Below, in pieces: positions 8,953-18,111 of a DNA stretch of 64,000 nucleotides (position 1 is its first letter; each line of letters opens with the position of its first letter). The DNA comes from Balneolaceae bacterium (GTDB lineage: Bacteria; Bacteroidota; Rhodothermia; Balneolales; Balneolaceae). The position numbers were made by a program, and so were the translations under genes. The notes under the pieces are model-generated. The model saw only the letters and a program-made list of their open reading frames with translations, searched no databases and was not told where the DNA came from. The stretch is taken from contig SLKI01000008.1 in NCBI GenBank assembly GCA_007134695.1, positions 124,001 to 188,000 of the forward strand, given 5' to 3'.

Positions 8953-8985
8953 CAAAGATAAGAACTCCAGAGGATATGATTCCAA
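8953..8985 (-). promoter_or_regulatory. Promoter for the 77-aa membrane protein
   Basis: On the minus strand TATCTTTG (8960-8953) is an exact match to the Bacteroidota -7 element TAnnTTTG, with TTG at 8985-8983, 22 bases upstream, as the -33 element. The predicted transcript start is about 36 bases before the ATG at 8913. The element overlaps the 5' leader and first codons of the divergent der gene. Confidence 0.55.
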
Positions 8986-10286
8986 CTGTATCGATTGTCG
9001 GCCGGCCGAACGTCGGCAAATCCACTCTCTTTAATCGCCTTGTTGGCAGGAGGGAAGCGATTGTTCATGATGAAGCCGGTGTAACGAGAGACCGCCACTA
9101 TGGTGAATCTCACTGGAATGGGGTGGAATTTACCGTCATTGATACAGGTGGATATTTGCCGGATCAGGATAATGCCATCGCTCAAGGTGTTCGTGAACAG
9201 GTACACATCGCTATGGAGGAATCCGATCTCATTCTTTTTGTTGTCGATGTGATCACCGGCGTCCATCCGGAAGACCAGATGGTTGCGACAATGTTGAGAA
9301 AACAGGAGAAACCGGTTATCCTGGTTGTCAACAAATCGGACAATGAAGAAAGGGTTCTGGAAGCATCTGAATTCTACAAGCTCGGATTTGAGGAGCTTTT
9401 CCCTGTGTCGTCAGTCAGCGGCAGCGGTACCGGAGAACTCCTCGACCGGACAATAGAGCTGTTGCCGGTTACCGAACCGGACGATAAGAAGTTAGAACAC
9501 CCCGGTATTGCATTTGTCGGGAGGCCGAATGTGGGCAAGAGCAGCCTGGTCAATGCATTACTGAAACATGAAAGGTGTATTGTAACCGACATTCCGGGAA
9601 CGACCCGTGATGCCACCAACAGCCTGCTGGAGTTTCGAGATAAAACTTACAAGCTGATCGACACTGCAGGACTCAGGAAAAAAGCTAAGGTAAAAGAGAA
9701 TGTCGAGTTTTACAGCAATGTCCGTACCGACAGGGCGATTCGCTCCTGTGATGTGGCCGTGGTGATGATCGACGCTCTCCAGGGCTTTGAAGAGCAGGAC
9801 AAGCGGATTGTTCGTGAAGCTTCCCGGCTCAACAAGGGAATGGTCATTGCATTGAACAAATGGGACCTGGTGGAAGAAAAGGATACCGATCTATTTAAAA
9901 AATTTCAGGAGTATATCTACTATCAGATTCCCAACATGAGATATATTCCGATAATCTCGATTTCGGCAGTCACCCGCCAAAGAATAGAAAAATTATTGGA
10001 AATTGTAGATAACGTATTGGCAGAGAGGGAAAAAAAGATTCAAACCAAAGAGCTGAATGACTTCATTCACAAGATTCTTAAAGAGCGTCCGCTGCCCATC
10101 AAAAGAGGAAGGCAGCTGGTGATCCAGTATGCAGTCCAGGTAAAGAAAAACCCGCCTGTTTTCAAATTCTTCATGAACAATCCGAGTGAGCTGCCGGCCA
10201 ACTATCGACGTTTTATCGAAAACAAGCTGCGGGAACGCTACCACTTCACAGGAGTACCTATTACGATGGTATTTCGGCAAAAATGA
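8976..10286 (+). CDS. der: Ribosome biogenesis GTPase Der (EngA)
   Basis: A 436-residue tandem GTPase needed for 50S ribosomal subunit maturation. The first G domain starts at residue 3 with GRPNVGKST and has DTGG and NKSD. The second starts with GRPNVGKSS near residue 182 and has DTAG and NKWD. A C-terminal KH-like domain (residues ~350-436) follows. The ATG at 8976, with AGAGG just upstream, gives the canonical start; a TTG 13 codons earlier overlaps the likely promoter. Length and domain order are normal for the family. Confidence 0.97.
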   Translation: MIPTVSIVGRPNVGKSTLFNRLVGRREAIVHDEAGVTRDRHYGESHWNGVEFTVIDTGGYLPDQDNAIAQGVREQVHIAMEESDLILFVVDVITGVHPEDQMVATMLRKQEKPVILVVNKSDNEERVLEASEFYKLGFEELFPVSSVSGSGTGELLDRTIELLPVTEPDDKKLEHPGIAFVGRPNVGKSSLVNALLKHERCIVTDIPGTTRDATNSLLEFRDKTYKLIDTAGLRKKAKVKENVEFYSNVRTDRAIRSCDVAVVMIDALQGFEEQDKRIVREASRLNKGMVIALNKWDLVEEKDTDLFKKFQEYIYYQIPNMRYIPIISISAVTRQRIEKLLEIVDNVLAEREKKIQTKELNDFIHKILKERPLPIKRGRQLVIQYAVQVKKNPPVFKFFMNNPSELPANYRRFIENKLRERYHFTGVPITMVFRQK

Positions 10287-10444
10287 GTGAAAAAGGTGTG
10301 CCGAACTTTGAAACCGAGCCGTTAAACATGTATTTTCGGAATGCCTGTTGACGCACAGGATTTCAATCTGAGTAACCCTTATATTCACCTCGGTTTCAGC
10401 AAAGCTCCGGAGCCGACAAGTAATCCGCATCCACAGACTCCATC

Positions 10445-11134
10445 ATGCAAGACAATCTTGAAAAACCGGTACTCAATACTCTGAATAAAGAGTACTCGCG
10501 AGAGCGAAAGTTATCATTTCTGGAGAGAATTTATCTGCCTGAAGTGTTTAAAGCACTCTGGTATACACTCAAGCAGATGTTTTCTCCGAAATTCACGATG
10601 AACTACCCGGAAGAAAAATGGGATCCGCCCTCTATTTTTCGGGGCCGTCCTGTTTTGGTCGAAGATAACGGGCAGGAGAGGTGTGTTGCCTGTGGCCTCT
10701 GTGCCAGAGCCTGCCCGCCGCTGGCCATCAGTATGCAGGCGAATGAAGATTCTGACGACCCCAAAGAGAGATATCCAGATTTTTTCGAGATCAACATGCT
10801 TCGCTGTATCTATTGTGGCTTTTGTGAGGAGGTTTGTCCGGAAGAGGCGATTGTGATGAGCAAGGATTACGATATCGTATTTGAATCACGCGAACAGGCG
10901 ATTTACGACAAGGAGAGGCTGCTCGTTCCTAAAGAGGATCTTGAAGAAAGGCTGGAGTATCTGCGAAACTACAGAAACAATCAGTTCGGTCAGTTTTGGG
11001 ATTTTCAGGAGGAGAACAACATTCACTCTGTTCGGGATCGTGATCAAAACTGGGAATCCGGGCTTTCACTGGTTGATATACTTGAACAGCAGAAAAAAAT
11101 TGATGAAACCAAGGCTTCATCAACCTGGTCTTAA
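10445..11134 (+). CDS. nuoI: NuoI-like 2x[4Fe-4S] ferredoxin subunit
   Basis: A 229-residue protein with two CxxCxxCxxxCP motifs, [12 protein letters not shown] near residue 80 and [12 protein letters not shown] near residue 120, and the surrounding sequence of complex I subunit I (RGRPVLVED before the first motif). In NADH:quinone oxidoreductase this subunit holds clusters N6a and N6b. It has a ~50-residue extension rich in charged residues after the second motif. No other nuo gene is nearby, so it is an orphan copy here: it could serve complex I encoded elsewhere or another ferredoxin-linked enzyme. It starts 158 bases after der. Confidence 0.8.
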   Translation: MQDNLEKPVLNTLNKEYSRERKLSFLERIYLPEVFKALWYTLKQMFSPKFTMNYPEEKWDPPSIFRGRPVLVEDNGQERCVACGLCARACPPLAISMQANEDSDDPKERYPDFFEINMLRCIYCGFCEEVCPEEAIVMSKDYDIVFESREQAIYDKERLLVPKEDLEERLEYLRNYRNNQFGQFWDFQEENNIHSVRDRDQNWESGLSLVDILEQQKKIDETKASSTWS

Positions 11135-11146
11135 ACGGTTTTCGGC

Positions 11147-11698
11147 ATGACTCTTGAATTTACCCGGGAGCATCTCGATGAGATTCTTGAGGATATTACC
11201 TATCTGCAGGACGAAACTGAAGCATTGAGATATGTTATCGACACCGTTCCTTATGACCGGGCTACACCTGGCGGAGTATCGGTTATCGACAAACTTCTGC
11301 TTTTAGATTATCTGCAGCAGGATTATTATCGTCCGGTCTTCAATTCGGCAGCAGGCCGAGGGCCCGGAACATTGAAAACCGAACCTGTAGAGAAGGTTAT
11401 CGACAGATTTAAACCCGAGTCTGAGTCATCGCTGGATATTCTGGCACTTCTGAAAAGAATATCGAAACACCGGGCTTCTCTGGTTAACATTCTGGAAAAA
11501 ATACCTCTGACGGAGTGGGAACAGCAAGTTGTATTGAATGGAAAGAAAGAGACTCTTTTCCAGTTTGCGAAAAACCTGGTTTATAGAGACAGGCAGATTC
11601 TTCGGGAGATCGCATCGATGGTGATGGATTTTCAAAAAGAACAGGAAACCCAACGAGGTTTACAAAATCGTACAAACAGTAGAAACGATGAGGGCTAA
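11147..11698 (+). CDS. DinB-like helical protein, unknown function
   Basis: A 183-residue, mostly helical soluble protein. The pattern (an early helix ending in IDTVPYD, a DYLQQDYYRPV stretch, then two long helices) resembles the DinB/DUF664 four-helix bundle family, but the usual metal-binding histidines are not obvious, so this is a weak assignment. It begins 12 bases after nuoI and ends 18 bases before a membrane protein, so it is likely co-transcribed with nuoI. No function can be proposed with confidence. Confidence 0.5.
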   Translation: MTLEFTREHLDEILEDITYLQDETEALRYVIDTVPYDRATPGGVSVIDKLLLLDYLQQDYYRPVFNSAAGRGPGTLKTEPVEKVIDRFKPESESSLDILALLKRISKHRASLVNILEKIPLTEWEQQVVLNGKKETLFQFAKNLVYRDRQILREIASMVMDFQKEQETQRGLQNRTNSRNDEG

Positions 11699-11716
11699 AC
11701 GGATGGGGTACCCTCA

Positions 11717-12319
11717 ATGATCTGGAGTCAGGCACTTCTTGTTATCACAACTCTTTTAGCGATACTTTATCTCACATTCTATACTGAAAAGAACCTGGAA
11801 TGGATAAAAACTCCTTTAATTATTTCTTTGGCAGCCTTTGCTTTATATCTTACGCTACCTCTTTTTTTACATCTTGATAATCCAGTCTACGGCTGGCTTT
11901 CTGTTATATCAACTACGTTGCTGTTTGTTTCGATCTCGGCTCTTATTCGAGAGTTAAAACCACTCTACAACCGTTATCCGGTGGGTTTTTCACTGTTTCC
12001 GCTACTGATTCTGATTGTCTATCCATTTATATCCGATCAAGAAGTGCTTCGCCAGCTCTTAATACAGATCTTGCAGGGGGGAGGGCTCTTGATCGGTTTA
12101 CTGATCGTTATAACGCTCTTGAAACCGGTCGAAAACTCGATCTGGGTCTTGACGGGTATCATTCTCATCGCTGTTTCCTATGGAATCTACTGGTTTATTA
12201 TGGATCTTTATTCGCTTGACGACTGGATCTGGCAGGTAATATTGGCGGGCGGGCTCCTGTTTTCAATGTATTATATCAATAATATATTTACTTATCTAAA
12301 ACAAAATCATTTCCTTTGA
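11717..12319 (+). CDS. Polytopic membrane protein, unknown function
   Basis: A 200-residue protein with about six or seven hydrophobic segments (residues ~5-20, 32-50, 58-76, 90-105, 118-135, 142-160, 170-190) and few charged residues between them. I do not recognise a family. It starts 18 bases after the DinB-like gene and its stop overlaps the ATG of the peroxiredoxin by one base (TGATG), so the genes are probably translated from one message. Confidence 0.6.
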   Translation: MIWSQALLVITTLLAILYLTFYTEKNLEWIKTPLIISLAAFALYLTLPLFLHLDNPVYGWLSVISTTLLFVSISALIRELKPLYNRYPVGFSLFPLLILIVYPFISDQEVLRQLLIQILQGGGLLIGLLIVITLLKPVENSIWVLTGIILIAVSYGIYWFIMDLYSLDDWIWQVILAGGLLFSMYYINNIFTYLKQNHFL

Positions 12320-12792
12320 TGAGCAAACTGCAATCGGGTGAATCAGCTCCTAATTTCACTCTGACCGATACTGAGCGGAATAAGGTGTCATTGGAGCAGC
12401 TGGTTGAGAAGGGTACAGTGCTGCTACTTTTTTACCCATTCGCCTTTTCTTCGACCTGTACCGAAGAGATGTGCACGGTTCGGGACAACCACAAACTCTA
12501 TCAATCACTGGATACTGTCGTGGCCGGGATCAGTGTAGACAGCTTTTTCACTCTGAAGGCATTCAAACAGTTTGAAAACATCAATTATACGCTTCTGAGC
12601 GACTTTAACAAGACGGTTTCCCGAAACTACGGTGTGCTCTATGAGGATTTTTATGGGATGAAAGGAGTCTCCAAAAGAGCTGCTTTTATCATAGATAAAG
12701 GCCGAACCATTCAATATGCCGAAGTATTGAGTGATGCCGATCAGCTTCCCGACTTTCGATCGATCCAGGATCTGTTAAGCAAAATCAAATGA
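12319..12792 (+). CDS. Peroxiredoxin (AhpC/TSA, BCP/AhpE-like)
   Basis: A 157-residue thiol peroxidase that reduces peroxides. The peroxidatic cysteine is in the motif PFAFSSTC (the PxxxS/TxxC signature, Cys near residue 47). A second cysteine lies five residues later (CTEEMC) and is a possible resolving cysteine, as in some BCP/PrxQ proteins. The thioredoxin fold is otherwise normal. The ATG at 12319 overlaps the preceding stop; an in-frame TTG sits one codon earlier. Confidence 0.88.
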   Translation: MSKLQSGESAPNFTLTDTERNKVSLEQLVEKGTVLLLFYPFAFSSTCTEEMCTVRDNHKLYQSLDTVVAGISVDSFFTLKAFKQFENINYTLLSDFNKTVSRNYGVLYEDFYGMKGVSKRAAFIIDKGRTIQYAEVLSDADQLPDFRSIQDLLSKIK

Positions 12793-13183
12793 AAGAGAGT
12801 GTGGATGGCAAGACGACAGCCTGTAAGTCGTCATTCTTGTACAGTTTATCCGAGCTTACAGCAAAGAGTAAAAGTCGACAAAGGGGGTAGGAGTATGGGC
12901 CTGAATCATAGTCCAGGATGACCTCCCAAGTTTACTTAACATAATATCAATTATGCGCCATCGATACACCAGGTAATTACAAAAGAAGATTTAAAATTGT
13001 ATTACAAGCAATTATTATTACAGGCTCCTTGTCTCCCTGACAATTACCGATTATCTTCAAATAAATGGCTGTAACTCAATTATATGATTTTAGTTATGAC
13101 AGATTGGTAATGTATCTACATAAGGTTATACGATTTGATTTCAATTTCTAATATTGTCCCCCATCAACATATTAACTGATACT
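12793..13183. other. 391-base intergenic region
   Basis: AT-rich spacer between the peroxiredoxin and the amidohydrolase. I see a small inverted repeat (GACGAC at 12812-12817, GTCGTC at 12827-12832) with no T-run, so it is not a convincing terminator, and no tRNA or clear promoter. A 33-codon frame (12789-12890) overlaps the peroxiredoxin stop as ATGA but has no recognisable features. Confidence 0.4.
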
Positions 13184-14968
13184 ATGTTGTCACATCTTAA
13201 TCTTAAGAGTTTTTTTACTCCGTTCGTTCTTTTGAGTTTACTAATGCTTCTATTGTCCGCCTCAGCCTTTTTTACGTTGAGTTCTTCCGTTACACCGAAT
13301 TCTTTCGATACTGCAGAGCCGGCAGACCTGATAATCATCAACGGTGACGTATGGACAGCGGATGAAGATAAACCAAGGGCCGAAGCCGTGGCTATTAAGG
13401 GAAATCGAATCGTAGCAGTCGGTTCCAATCATGAAATCGAGGAATACCGCTACAGTCACACCCGGGTGATCGATGCAGAAGGTCATTCCGTTTTGCCCGG
13501 TTTTATCGATAACCATACTCATTTCGATCGGGCTGGCCAGCTTTTGATGGGGATCAATCTTCTGGATGTAAACGATACAGACGGCCTCAGAAGAGAACTT
13601 ACAGGAGCGGTTGAGCGTCTGCCAGACCTGGAAACCTGGATCACCGGCGGTATGTGGGGAGCTTATGCACAGTGGGAACGAGATTCAGACGGTAGAGTCG
13701 ATGAGGTTCCTTCTTCCCGAGAAGAGCTGTGGCGCCCAAACCTGGAGATGGTTGACGATCTTACTCCGGACACACCGATTCTGCTTTCTAAATGGGACAA
13801 CTCTCTTTTTCTCGTAAATTCCCGTGCAATTGAGCTGGCCGAACTCGATTGTACTCAGGAAGGAGTTCTGTGTGAGGATGGGCAGATGACCGGACTCCTT
13901 TTGCCAGACGCTGCTTCAGCTGTTCGAGATAGGGTCCCCCCTCCCTCTTTTGAGCACAGACTGGCAGAAGCAAGATTGGCTCTCGACAGATTGCTTCAGC
14001 ACGGCGTCACTACGATTCATGATAATACTCCTCCCGGACAGATGCGGGTGTTTCAAAGCTTGAAAGAAAAGGGGGAGCTGACTACACGTATATATGCAAG
14101 GCCGACTCTCGACAAGTGGGAATCCCTGAGTGATGTAGGCATAACCCACGGTTTTGGTGATCACTGGTTGCGGATTGGAGGACTGAAAGGTTTTGTTGAT
14201 GGTATCATGGGTAATTCATCTGCCAGATTCTACGAACCCTATCTGCATACCGGAGAAAGAGGAATTTGGCGCGACATGATGTATCCGCCCGGCAACATGA
14301 AGAAATTGATTACCGAAGCGGATGCAGCCGGACACTGGCCCCAGGTGCATGCAATCGGCGACCAGGCGGTTGACTCGCTGATCACTCTGTTTGAGCATGC
14401 TATTGACAAGAACGGCTTCAACGAAAATCGCCGCTTCCGGATGATTCACACCCAGGTACTCAGAGACGCTTCGGTTGCAGAACAGCTGGCTGATCTCGGA
14501 ATCATTGCCGAAATGCAGCCCTATCATGCTATTGATGATATGCGGTGGATGGAAGAGCGGATCGGAGAACGATCTCGCTGGGCCTATGCTTTCAATACAC
14601 TCCATGAAGCAGGTGTAACGCTTTCATTCGGCAGCGATTGGCCTGGAACCAACGCATCCTGGTACACCTCCAACCCCCTTCACGGGATTTATGCAGCTGT
14701 GTCCCGTAAGACACTTGATGGTAATCCCCCTGGCGGATGGTACCCGGAAGAGCGGATCGATCTGGAAACCGCATTAAAAGCATATACGATCAATAATGCC
14801 TTTGCTGAAGGCCAGGAATCTGTAAAGGGATCTATTTCACCGGGAAAACTTGCAGATCTCGTAATTCTTTCCGAGAATCTATTGGATGCGGATGTTACTC
14901 AATACCCCGAAATAAACGTTCGATACACTATAGTAGACGGCATTTTACACCCTATAACATCAAATTAA
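13184..14968 (+). CDS. Exported amidohydrolase (YtcJ-like, amidohydrolase 3)
   Basis: A 594-residue metal-dependent hydrolase. A signal peptide spans residues ~1-30 (FFTPFVLLSLLMLLLSASA), so it acts outside the cytoplasm or is anchored. The catalytic domain starts with ADLIIINGDVWT. Metal-site signatures are NHTHFD (HxH) near residue 105, VHAIGDQAV near residue 388 and GSDWPG near residue 485. This is the family that includes YtcJ and other enzymes acting on N-substituted compounds; the substrate is unknown. ATG 13184 is preferred to TTG 13154, which would put 10 residues before the signal peptide. Confidence 0.85.
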   Translation: MLSHLNLKSFFTPFVLLSLLMLLLSASAFFTLSSSVTPNSFDTAEPADLIIINGDVWTADEDKPRAEAVAIKGNRIVAVGSNHEIEEYRYSHTRVIDAEGHSVLPGFIDNHTHFDRAGQLLMGINLLDVNDTDGLRRELTGAVERLPDLETWITGGMWGAYAQWERDSDGRVDEVPSSREELWRPNLEMVDDLTPDTPILLSKWDNSLFLVNSRAIELAELDCTQEGVLCEDGQMTGLLLPDAASAVRDRVPPPSFEHRLAEARLALDRLLQHGVTTIHDNTPPGQMRVFQSLKEKGELTTRIYARPTLDKWESLSDVGITHGFGDHWLRIGGLKGFVDGIMGNSSARFYEPYLHTGERGIWRDMMYPPGNMKKLITEADAAGHWPQVHAIGDQAVDSLITLFEHAIDKNGFNENRRFRMIHTQVLRDASVAEQLADLGIIAEMQPYHAIDDMRWMEERIGERSRWAYAFNTLHEAGVTLSFGSDWPGTNASWYTSNPLHGIYAAVSRKTLDGNPPGGWYPEERIDLETALKAYTINNAFAEGQESVKGSISPGKLADLVILSENLLDADVTQYPEINVRYTIVDGILHPITSN

Positions 14969-15074
14969 AAGTTATCTGCCTGCTCTCGAACAGGGCTTCT
15001 GTCCCTCACTCTGAAAAGATATCTCCGGCTGTTTTAACCCTCAATTAAAAAAAATCGTTATCGAACCTCCCGAT

Positions 15075-15446
15075 ATGAAGATCTTAATCGTTGAAGACGA
15101 TCAGGTTATCTCCCTGATGCTCAGAAGAATGCTTGAAAGAATGGAGCACGAGGTGATTGATGTTGTTACCAGGGGTCGGGAAGCGGTGGATAAAGCATTA
15201 AATGAGCCCTGTGAACTTATACTCATGGATATCATGCTGAAGGATGATATTGACGGAATAGAAGCTTATCGTCAGATCAACAAAGAAAAGAAGATTCCGA
15301 TTATCTATATAACGGGCAACTCCGACGAACGTAACAAGATGCGAGCCAATAAGATCGGTTTCCACGATTTTATCACAAAACCGGTAGTCTACGAAGAGTT
15401 AAAATCTTCGATCTCTATGCTTGAATGGCGGGCCGGCAAAAATTGA
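15075..15446 (+). CDS. Single-domain response regulator (CheY-like)
   Basis: A 123-residue receiver domain with no output domain. It has the acidic pocket (EDD near residue 7-9), the phosphorylated aspartate in LILMDIML near residue 55, the switch threonine in YITGNS near residue 83, and the lysine in TKPV near residue 105. No histidine kinase is adjacent. Such proteins work by protein contact or as phosphorelay intermediates. It ends 3 bases before a convergent gene. Confidence 0.9.
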   Translation: MKILIVEDDQVISLMLRRMLERMEHEVIDVVTRGREAVDKALNEPCELILMDIMLKDDIDGIEAYRQINKEKKIPIIYITGNSDERNKMRANKIGFHDFITKPVVYEELKSSISMLEWRAGKN

Positions 15447-15449
15447 GCC

Positions 15450-15806
15450 TTATCCGATCTCAATTTTAATTTCGAACTCTCCTTTATTATTCGGTATTAA
15501 CTCGATTTTATCCAGGATTGCATCAAGGTTGATCCCCCCTTCTACCATCGGCAGTCTCTCTCCTTCCACTTCTCGATATTCCATTTTACCGGCGAGCCGA
15601 CGAGAGTCTACAACCAGCATCAACAGAGACTTTCGACCCTGAAACCGGCTGTTTGCAGCACCCTCCACCTGGGAAGCTTTTAAACATTCAACCCAGGTTG
15701 TTTCATCCTTTGGTAAAAGGGGGTCCTTTGGAGAGTAAAATCCATTCCTCTGGTACTCTCTCCATTTTCGCTTGGTGACAAGATGAAAAATCAATTCTTC
15801 ACTCAT
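15450..15806 (-). CDS. DUF952-like protein
   Basis: A 118-residue soluble protein resembling DUF952: an initial HLVTKRKW, a GFYSPKD stretch, a middle region with SQVEGAANSRFQGRKSLLML, and INLDAI near the end. The family's usual phrase around FIHCS is changed to WVECLKA here, so the copy is divergent. DUF952 has an ADP-ribosyltransferase-like fold in structural classifications, but no enzymatic role is established. It is downstream of rimK on the same strand, separated by 114 bases that include a 12-base tandem repeat. Confidence 0.6.
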   Translation of the reverse strand: MSEELIFHLVTKRKWREYQRNGFYSPKDPLLPKDETTWVECLKASQVEGAANSRFQGRKSLLMLVVDSRRLAGKMEYREVEGERLPMVEGGINLDAILDKIELIPNNKGEFEIKIEIG

Positions 15807-15817
15807 ATTTATGCTGA

Positions 15818-15877
15818 TTACTCAATCTGTTCGGTGGCTTGCTCGATAGCTTGTTCGATAATTTGTTCGGTGGCTTA
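15818..15877. repeat. 12-base tandem repeat, five degenerate units
   Basis: Five consecutive 12-base units occupy 15818-15877: TTACTCAATCTG, TTCGGTGGCTTG, CTCGATAGCTTG, TTCGATAATTTG and TTCGGTGGCTTA. The first is the most divergent. The array lies between rimK and the DUF952 gene; its length is a multiple of three, but it is preceded by two stop codons in the frame that would give an E-Q-rich repeat, so it is not translated as seen. Confidence 0.7.
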
Positions 15878-15920
15878 TTAACTGATCCGGATCTGCCCTT
15901 GCTCCGGCTGCCTGAGATGG

Positions 15921-16862
15921 TCAGGCATTACTTCGGATCTTTCTCCGTTTGGAAGGTTTCCTTCGGGAAATACGTTCCACTTTTCCGAGAATATAATCGA
16001 TAATTGCACCTGCCACATCTTTACCTGTTGCTTTTTCGATCCCTTCAAGCCCGGGTGAAGAGTTAACCTCAAGCACCAGAGGGCCTCGGCTCGACTGCAA
16101 CATGTCGACACCTGCAACCGATAAACCCATCGACCGGGCGGCGGTCAAAGCAGCTGCACGTTCCTGTTTACTCAATTTGATCAATTCACCTATTCCGCCC
16201 CGATGGATATTGGAGCGAAACTCTCCTTCCTTTCCACGGCGTTTCATAGCACCTATTACTCTACCGTTTACAACAAATGCCCGAATATCCGAACCACCGG
16301 CTTCCTCGATAAATTCCTGAACTATTACCCGGGTTCCAACACTGTGAAAGGCCTCGATGATCGACTCTGCTGCCTTGCGTGTCGGCGCCAGGATGACTCC
16401 GTAACCCTGAGTCCCTTCCAATAGTTTTACAATCAGCGGGGCCCCTCCTACAGCATCGATGATCTGCTTCACCTCACGGGAGTAGTTGGTGAATACGGTT
16501 TTCGGCAGGCCGACTCCCGCTCTTGCCAATATTTGAAGACTACGCAGTTTGTCTCTCGATCGAACCAGAGACTGTGAATCGACTGATGTCACCACCTTCA
16601 TCATCTCGAACTGTCGTACGACGGCTGCTCCATAAAAAGTGACTGATGCTCCGATTCGTGGTATAACTGCATCCACACTGGTCAGTTCCTCACCTTTGTA
16701 ATAGATCGAAGGGTGATCTTTTTCAATAACAATATCACATTTCAAATGATCCAGTACCGTAGCATGATGCCCTCTGCTTTCAATCGTTTCTACAAGTCTT
16801 TCCGTTGAGTAGAGCGCCCGGTTTCTGGATAGAATAACTATATTTAAAATTTTGCTGTGCAT
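15921..16862 (-). CDS. rimK: RimK, ribosomal protein S6 glutamate ligase family
   Basis: A 313-residue ATP-grasp ligase closely resembling E. coli RimK, which adds glutamates to the C terminus of ribosomal protein S6. Shared segments include [13 protein letters not shown] near residue 66, [21 protein letters not shown] (ATP-grasp core) near residue 145, [13 protein letters not shown] near residue 210 and [14 protein letters not shown] near residue 262. The C-terminal tail is very basic ([12 protein letters not shown]). The start abuts the stop of the protease gene rimB, so the two are translated from one message. Confidence 0.92.
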   Translation of the reverse strand: MHSKILNIVILSRNRALYSTERLVETIESRGHHATVLDHLKCDIVIEKDHPSIYYKGEELTSVDAVIPRIGASVTFYGAAVVRQFEMMKVVTSVDSQSLVRSRDKLRSLQILARAGVGLPKTVFTNYSREVKQIIDAVGGAPLIVKLLEGTQGYGVILAPTRKAAESIIEAFHSVGTRVIVQEFIEEAGGSDIRAFVVNGRVIGAMKRRGKEGEFRSNIHRGGIGELIKLSKQERAAALTAARSMGLSVAGVDMLQSSRGPLVLEVNSSPGLEGIEKATGKDVAGAIIDYILGKVERISRRKPSKRRKIRSNA

Positions 16863-17306
16863 TTACTTATTCAGTTTACTTATATATTTTTTAGAAACAT
16901 CAATGAGAAATCTTCCTCGTATGAACTTTCTGCCGAGCAGAACTGGATATTTCATCTGGGACCTGTCGGTCAACGACAATTCAATAGGAAATTGCATCCC
17001 GGAAATCACAATGTTGGATGCCACGACTGATCGCAGCTCCGACTCACCGTTGGAACTTTTTATATCCCTTTTGTCCAGAATCGGACGAATAAAAACCTTT
17101 TTTTCATATTCTGGATGTGTTGGATCGAGTAGTGAAAACTTCACATTCTTGCCATCCGGATCAGGCTCTATATAGTGACAATGGAGGCTCGAAGTATAAG
17201 CACCGGTATCGATCTTGGCATCCAGGTTGGTCAATCCCCAGTCCGGGAATTCCACTTTCTCTAATCTTCCGATCAACGTCTTTCTGTTGATATCGAACTT
17301 CTTCAT
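16863..17306 (-). CDS. rimB: RimB-like retropepsin-type protease (PF05618)
   Basis: A 147-residue protein of the putative ATP-dependent zinc protease / retropepsin-like family. The catalytic aspartate motif is AKIDTGAYTSSLH near residue 30, as in pepsin-like Asp-Thr-Gly sites, and a second conserved segment is LLGRKFIRGRFLIDV near the end. In Pseudomonas the equivalent protein (RimB) works with RimK on S6 glutamylation. Direct adjacency to rimK here supports the same pairing. No rimA-like gene is seen. Confidence 0.82.
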   Translation of the reverse strand: MKKFDINRKTLIGRLEKVEFPDWGLTNLDAKIDTGAYTSSLHCHYIEPDPDGKNVKFSLLDPTHPEYEKKVFIRPILDKRDIKSSNGESELRSVVASNIVISGMQFPIELSLTDRSQMKYPVLLGRKFIRGRFLIDVSKKYISKLNK

Positions 17307-17550
17307 TCTGCATAATCCATTATGGAAACGAAACCGCTCAAAATACGACCTTTTTCAGCCCGAAAACATGTTCGAAGCTTAAAATTTTTTAATTCCTTCC
17401 TGTTTCCAGTTGAAGGTCATGCAGATAAAATTTACAATCCGACAGTCCGTTTTGATGAAAAAATCCAGAGTATAACCTCAAACTCAAATAATCAAACGAA
17501 ACTGAAATGGGTATCCGAATCAATTGAAGACGGAATAAGTAAGAGTTGTC

Positions 17551-18045
17551 ATGAAAAAACTCACACTTTTTGAAAAATATTCACGTCACTGGCCATTAAT
17601 TACGGTATCCAGTACGGCTCTGGCTATCTTTCTCTTTGGAGCATATCTCTATTCAAGTGACGTATTGATTGAGGGATATTTGCGATTTGCAGCCTTCTGT
17701 TTTTTTGCACTAGCCCTTTTAAGTTTATTCAAAGTGAAAGATGGACAGGTACAGATCGATTTCCGGTTTTTTGACGATGGTGGTCTGGAAATAGACTATC
17801 TGGTTCGGGATAAAAATATCGCTTCGGAGGCGTTTGACCTCAATCGGTTCGAAGACGTTGAAGTGAACGACATGCCCAACCGTACCATCTACAACGATTT
17901 TGCGAGGAATGACAGAGCCGTCAGATTCAGGGAGAAAGAGAGCAAGACCTGGCTCTACCTGACCGAAGTTCATGGCCGGGTAATTCCTTTGAATCATGAA
18001 AATGCATCGAAACTGATCGATTTTCTCCGGCAACACATGCATTAG
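17551..18045 (+). CDS. Small membrane-anchored protein, unknown function
   Basis: A 164-residue protein with two hydrophobic segments (residues ~16-34 and ~42-60) and a cytoplasmic or periplasmic beta-rich domain of about 100 residues. I do not recognise the family. The domain layout resembles small PH-like membrane proteins, but no motif confirms it. It is transcribed away from rimB across a 244-base gap in which a further 83-codon frame (17322-17573) overlaps its start; I regard that frame as spurious. Confidence 0.6.
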   Translation: MKKLTLFEKYSRHWPLITVSSTALAIFLFGAYLYSSDVLIEGYLRFAAFCFFALALLSLFKVKDGQVQIDFRFFDDGGLEIDYLVRDKNIASEAFDLNRFEDVEVNDMPNRTIYNDFARNDRAVRFREKESKTWLYLTEVHGRVIPLNHENASKLIDFLRQHMH

Positions 18046-18111
18046 TCTTTGCCTGTGAGGATTTTAATTTCTAATCTCCGGAGTGAACAGGCTGTAATAA
18101 TTTCAGTTTAT

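Noticed and set aside
12789-12890. 33-codon frame overlapping the peroxiredoxin stop as ATGA
   Set aside because: No recognisable domain, no separate signal and no conservation evidence; overlap alone is not enough.
15878-16117. Minus-strand frame running out of rimK towards the 12-base repeats, suggesting a rimK extension
   Set aside because: It is a different frame from rimK, and two stops (15880-15875) separate it from the repeat frame; the rimK TGA at 15923-15921 is clear.
17322-17573. 83-codon plus-strand frame between rimB and the 164-aa membrane protein
   Set aside because: It overlaps the start of the next gene, has no start signal and lacks recognisable protein features.
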